A stretch of DNA of 7,801 nt from Candidatus Anderseniibacteriota bacterium. GTDB lineage: Bacteria; Patescibacteriota; Andersenbacteria; UBA10190. The translations under genes were made by a program, and so were the position numbers. The stretch's first letter is position 1. The number at the start of each line of letters is the position of its first letter. Below the pieces are notes generated by a model. That model was not told the origin of the DNA and did not search any database. It saw only the letters and a program-made list of their open reading frames with translations. This document shows positions 5,606 to 7,801 of the stretch, piece by piece. Where the stretch lies: NCBI GenBank assembly GCA_003229735.1, contig QIFI01000052.1:1-7801 (forward strand). The letters are read 5' to 3'.

Positions 5606-5629
5606 TTCCCGCCGCGGGCGGGACCCCGC
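5606..5629. repeat. GC-rich dispersed repeat, copy 2 (CCCGCC/GGCGGG hairpin)
   Basis: This is the second copy of the element at 1397-1420. Here the hairpin is complete, CCCGCC-GCG-GGCGGG (5608-5622), and is followed by ACCCCGC. It directly follows the AT-rich repeat at 5575, as copy 1 also follows TAAT-containing sequence. Confidence 0.7.
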
Positions 5630-5730
5630 TTTTACTGAAAGATTAAAGGGCAAAAGTTAAAAGGCAAAAACACAGGTTACACTGTGCGCAGTACTAGGCT
5701 GTGGCCGTCGAAGGTTAAAAGGGCGGTGGC

Positions 5731-5780
5731 GGTTGCGTCCCCTCATCCTCGCCTTCTCCCCGAAGGGAGAAGGGACGACG
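5731..5780. repeat. REP-like palindromic element C
   Basis: GGTTGCGTCCCCTCA (5731-5745) matches the left flank of element B exactly. CCTTCTCCC (5752-5760), a CGAA loop and GGGAGAAGG (5765-5773) form a perfect 9-bp stem. It begins 22 bases after the tsf stop on the minus strand. It lacks a T tract, so it is a poor intrinsic terminator but could protect the 3' end of the rpsB-tsf mRNA. The rest of 5452-5801 holds only the inverted repeat and dispersed repeats listed, and no gene that I can support. Confidence 0.7.
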
Positions 5781-5801
5781 TACAATCCCACCCTACTTTT
5801 T

Positions 5802-6386
5802 TTAGATGGCAAGACGAGTGAATTCTTTGACGGTGATGTTTTCGCCAAGTTCGGAGATGGATTGCTTGATGAGATCTTCGACGGTCTGATGGGGATCTTT
5901 AACAAAGGGCTGGGTGAGCAGGGCTTTGGCGGCTTTGAATTTAGCTACTTTGCCGGCCACCATTTTGGCTTGGATTTCGACCGGCTTATTGCTGGCGGCG
6001 GCTTCCTCCCGGGCCAGGGCAGATTCGGCGGCGACATCTTCAGCCGGAATGTCATCGGGGGAGACAGCAACGGGATCCATGGCGGCGATGTGCATGGCGA
6101 TATCATTGGCCAGAGTTTTGAATTTATCGGTTTTGGCTACGAAATCGGTTTCGCAAAGTATGGTGACCAGGACAGCTAATTTATGATTGGTGTGGACATA
6201 GGAAGCTACTACACCTTCCCCCGTACAGCGATCGGATTTTTTGACAGCTTTAGTAATCCCCTTTTTACGGAGGACATTCACGGCCTTATCAATATTGTCA
6301 TCAGCTTCAGCCAGGGCTTCTTTACAGTCAACAATTCCGCAACCGGTGAGGCTTCTTAATTCTTTAATTTGTTCCATTGCGGGCAT
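5802..6386 (-). CDS. tsf: Elongation factor Ts (EF-Ts)
   Basis: EF-Ts is the cytoplasmic guanine nucleotide exchange factor that releases GDP from EF-Tu. The N-terminal UBA-like domain (about residues 4-50) has the family pattern IKELRSLTGCGIVDCKEAL and a NIDKAVNVLRKKG helix. The EF-Tu contact motif TDFVAKT is near residues 100-106. At 194 residues it is much shorter than the E. coli protein (about 283), matching the single-core-domain form seen in Thermus, cyanobacteria and many Patescibacteria. I keep the ATG at 6386 (MPAMEQ); the ATG nine bases downstream (MEQIKEL) is equally plausible because neither has an SD. It lies 41 bases downstream of rpsB in the usual rpsB-tsf order and is probably co-transcribed from the rpsB promoter. 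No intrinsic terminator follows. Confidence 0.95.
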   Translation of the reverse strand: MPAMEQIKELRSLTGCGIVDCKEALAEADDNIDKAVNVLRKKGITKAVKKSDRCTGEGVVASYVHTNHKLAVLVTILCETDFVAKTDKFKTLANDIAMHIAAMDPVAVSPDDIPAEDVAAESALAREEAAASNKPVEIQAKMVAGKVAKFKAAKALLTQPFVKDPHQTVEDLIKQSISELGENITVKEFTRLAI

Positions 6387-6395
6387 AGGTTTTTG

Positions 6396-6427
6396 GTAAC
6401 TAGTAATCAGTAACTAGTAACTAGTAA
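6396..6427. repeat. Short direct repeats (ACTAGTAA x3) in the rpsB-tsf spacer
   Basis: ACTAGTAA occurs at 6399-6406, 6413-6420 and 6420-6427, filling nearly the whole 41-base spacer between the rpsB stop and the tsf start. Each copy holds the palindrome CTAG and, read on the minus strand, carries TAG stops. It leaves no room for an SD before tsf. Confidence 0.65.
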
Positions 6428-7270
6428 TTAAGACTTAGTTTCCTCTGTGTTATCTGGCTTTGGTTTTTGGTCTGTATCTTCGGTAGGTTTTGCAATTGCC
6501 GCTGGTTCTTCTTTGACTATAACATCATCTAAATTTTGACCGCGGGCGGACATGATGGCCCGGGTTAAAGTGCTGACTATCAGGTCGATGGAGCGGATGG
6601 CATCGTCATTGGCGGGGATGGGATAGTCAACTAACTCGGGATTAGCATTGGTGTCGGTGACGCCAACTATGGGAATATTTACCCGGCCGGCTTCTTTGAC
6701 GGCCAGCTTTTCATCGTGAGATCCAACCACCAGGATGGCGGCGGGAGGCTTTTTTAGAGATTTGGTGCCTTCTAAAACTTTTTCCAGGCGCTCGATTTCT
6801 TTCATGTGTACGGCTTTTTCTTTCTTGGTAATTTTATCCCAGGCCGAGGTGTCAATTTTACTTTTGAGCTCCTCCAGTTTTTCGATGCTTTTTAAGACGG
6901 TGGAGAAGTTAGTTAGCATGCCGCCGATCCAACGCTGGGTGACATAGGGCATGCCGGCCGCTTCGGCATAGCGCTTGATGATAGCCCGGCTTTGTCGTTT
7001 GGTGCCGACAAAGAGAATTTCTTTGTGGGGGTCTTTGGCTAATTCATGGAGGAAGGTTACGGCTTTGGTTAGATATTCATGAGTTTTTTCCAGATCAATA
7101 ATGGCCATGCGGTGGCGGAGCATGAAGACAAAACCATCCATTTTGGGGTTTTTTTTGCTGCGCTCATGGCCAAAATGAACGCCGGCTGACAGCATGTCGA
7201 CCAGACTGGGGATTTTGAGGTCAGGTGAGGTTGATTTGGTTTTTTCTTTGGTTGGTTTGGTTATGGCCAT
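6428..7270 (-). CDS. rpsB: 30S ribosomal protein S2
   Basis: S2 sits on the back of the 30S subunit and is needed for S1 binding and initiation in bacteria that have S1. The family signature is clear: LVDMLSAGVHFGH (about residues 22-34), NPKM, IIDLEKT, FVGTKRQSRAII, GMPYVTQRWIGGMLTNF, and IPIVGVTDTNANPELVDYPIPANDDAIRSI. The charged coiled-coil insert (about residues 128-165) is present. I start at ATG 7270 (MAITKPTKEK), giving 280 residues; a TTG at 7309 would add 13 hydrophobic residues not expected in S2. There is no SD, and the promoter places the transcript start only a few bases before this ATG. The last 29 or so residues are an acidic/Lys-Pro tail (ending DNTEETKS), probably disordered. 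It is first gene of the rpsB-tsf operon and divergent from rpmE. Confidence 0.96.
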   Translation of the reverse strand: MAITKPTKEKTKSTSPDLKIPSLVDMLSAGVHFGHERSKKNPKMDGFVFMLRHRMAIIDLEKTHEYLTKAVTFLHELAKDPHKEILFVGTKRQSRAIIKRYAEAAGMPYVTQRWIGGMLTNFSTVLKSIEKLEELKSKIDTSAWDKITKKEKAVHMKEIERLEKVLEGTKSLKKPPAAILVVGSHDEKLAVKEAGRVNIPIVGVTDTNANPELVDYPIPANDDAIRSIDLIVSTLTRAIMSARGQNLDDVIVKEEPAAIAKPTEDTDQKPKPDNTEETKS

Positions 7271-7280
7271 AATGTGGAGA

Positions 7281-7309
7281 ATGATAGCCTGAATTGAGGA
7301 ATATAGCAA
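7281..7309 (-). promoter_or_regulatory. Probable promoter of the rpsB-tsf operon, near-leaderless
   Basis: Minus strand: -35 TTGCTA (7304-7309, four of six), 17-base spacer, -10 TATCAT (7281-7286, five of six). The expected start is near 7274, leaving only about four bases before ATG 7270, so rpsB would be translated from an almost leaderless mRNA. A TATACT further upstream (about 7320-7325) is a second, weaker -10 candidate without a good -35. Confidence 0.5.
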
Positions 7310-7342
7310 GGGAAAGAGTAGTATACAATAATTTTTAATTTG

Positions 7343-7364
7343 TAATTTCTAATGAATTTCTAAT
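7343..7364. repeat. AT-rich dispersed repeat, copy 2
   Basis: This copy of 5575-5596 differs at one base in 22. It lies upstream of rpsB, inside AT-rich DNA (about 7325-7480) that has repeated TAATTT, CTAAT and TTTTCAAA words but no gene I can support. It might serve as an UP-type element for the divergent promoters. Confidence 0.6.
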
Positions 7365-7480
7365 TATCCAATGACTAAATTTTTAACGCTACTAATATAC
7401 CCTTTTTCGCCTTTTCTTATCAAAACTCCAAATCTAAAGCGTCAATTTTCAAATAAATTTTAAATACTAATTTTCAAACA

Positions 7481-7570
7481 CGACGGCGCGACGTTCCCCC
7501 CCCCCTCGTCCTGGCCTTTTTTCCCGCCAGTTCGGCGGGCAGGTCTTCAAGGAGAGAAGGGAGCGCGGTG
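7481..7570. repeat. Composite GC-rich element D (hairpin within a REP-like element)
   Basis: CGACG, a run of C residues and TCGTCCTGGCCTT resemble the left half of elements B and C; AAGGAGAGAAGGGA (7549-7562) resembles the right half. Between them lies CCCGCC-AGTTC-GGCGGG (7523-7539), a hairpin like the one in the 1397/5606 repeat. It looks like one element inserted into, or grown inside, another. Together with the AT-rich DNA it accounts for the gene-free divergent region of about 370 bases. Confidence 0.55.
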
Positions 7571-7637
7571 TATTGGTGGTACTGTGGGGCAGGGGTGGGG
7601 TTGAATTATGCTGGTAGATGTATTAGAGTAAAAACTT

Positions 7638-7801
7638 ATGAAGAAGGGAATTCATCCGGAATATAATAAGAAAGTGACAGTGAAGTGCTCTTGCGGCAAT
7701 AGCTTTGAGGTGGGCTCGACGGCCAAGGCTATTGAAGTGGAGGTGTGCAGTGCCTGCCATCCTTTTTATACCGGAAAGCAGAAGCTGGTGGACGTGGCGG
7801 G
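7638..7801 (+). CDS. rpmE: 50S ribosomal protein L31, zinc-binding form (partial)
   Basis: The first 54 codons are present and the frame runs off the right edge. MKKGIHPEY, then CSCG and CSACHPFYTGKQKLVD are diagnostic of L31, a small protein bridging the 50S central protuberance and the 30S head. Cys17, Cys19, Cys37 and Cys40 are all present, so this is the zinc-binding (C+) form rather than the zinc-independent paralog. The start at ATG 7638 has only a weak AGAG site nine bases upstream. It is transcribed divergently from rpsB; a promoter is not clear (a TTGAAT ... TAGAGT pair with 17-base spacing ends about 10 bases before the ATG and is weak). Confidence 0.95.
   Translation, partial: MKKGIHPEYNKKVTVKCSCGNSFEVGSTAKAIEVEVCSACHPFYTGKQKLVDVA

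Noticed and set aside
5752..5773. Hairpin after tsf as a rho-independent terminator
   Set aside because: The stem is good but there is no T tract on either strand, and its flank belongs to the B/C repeat family.
1447..5780. Palindromic repeats as a CRISPR array
   Set aside because: Copies are kilobases apart, variable in their arms and lie singly between genes, with no regular spacers and no cas genes.
5733..6186. Plus-strand frames opposite tsf
   Set aside because: They are antisense to a well-supported EF-Ts gene and have no SD or family resemblance.
7271..7309. Upstream TTG start for rpsB, adding 13 residues
   Set aside because: The extension is hydrophobic, unlike S2 N-termini, begins at a TTG without an SD and overlaps the likely promoter.

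Overview
The window reads as bacterial chromosome. It joins a housekeeping translation locus (right) to an accessory block of minus-strand genes (left). The likely source is a Candidate Phyla Radiation / Patescibacteria-type genome: EF-Ts is a short form of about 190 residues, the core genes lack Shine-Dalgarno (SD) sites, and the intergenic DNA is full of small GC palindromes and TAAT/CTAGTAA-type AT repeats. This assignment is moderate. The tandem dockerin-like repeats and the VPEP C-terminal signal on the left resemble what I recall from Planctomycetes, so either a planctomycete-like host or gene transfer from one is an open alternative.

Layout. 1-1243 (-): a secreted GH113-like TIM-barrel protein with a C-terminal dockerin-like region, cut by the window edge; both catalytic glutamates appear to be lost. 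1244-1554: its promoter and SD, then repeat-rich DNA. 1555-2962 (-): a complete secreted GH113-like glycoside hydrolase (catalytic residues present, dockerin-like repeats, VPEP sorting tail) with its own terminator and promoter. 3076-4050 (-): two small unknown genes, each followed by a terminator, with a promoter/terminator leader upstream of the second. 4051-4329: palindromic repeats, no convincing gene. 4330-5451 (-): membrane-anchored TPR protein. 5452-5801: intergenic, with an inverted repeat and two repeat-family elements. 5802-7270 (-): rpsB-tsf operon. 7271-7637: divergent intergenic region with AT repeats and a composite GC element. 7638-end (+): start of rpmE (ribosomal protein L31).

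How the genes work together. rpsB, tsf and rpmE serve the ribosome and elongation. The two GH113-like proteins share signal peptide, barrel and dockerin-like region and look like an active/inactive paralog pair acting outside the cell, probably on a beta-mannan-like or other beta-linked glycan. The four accessory genes each look monocistronic, with an SD, a sigma70-like promoter with a 17-base spacer and, where visible, a terminator. rpsB, tsf and the TPR gene show no SD.
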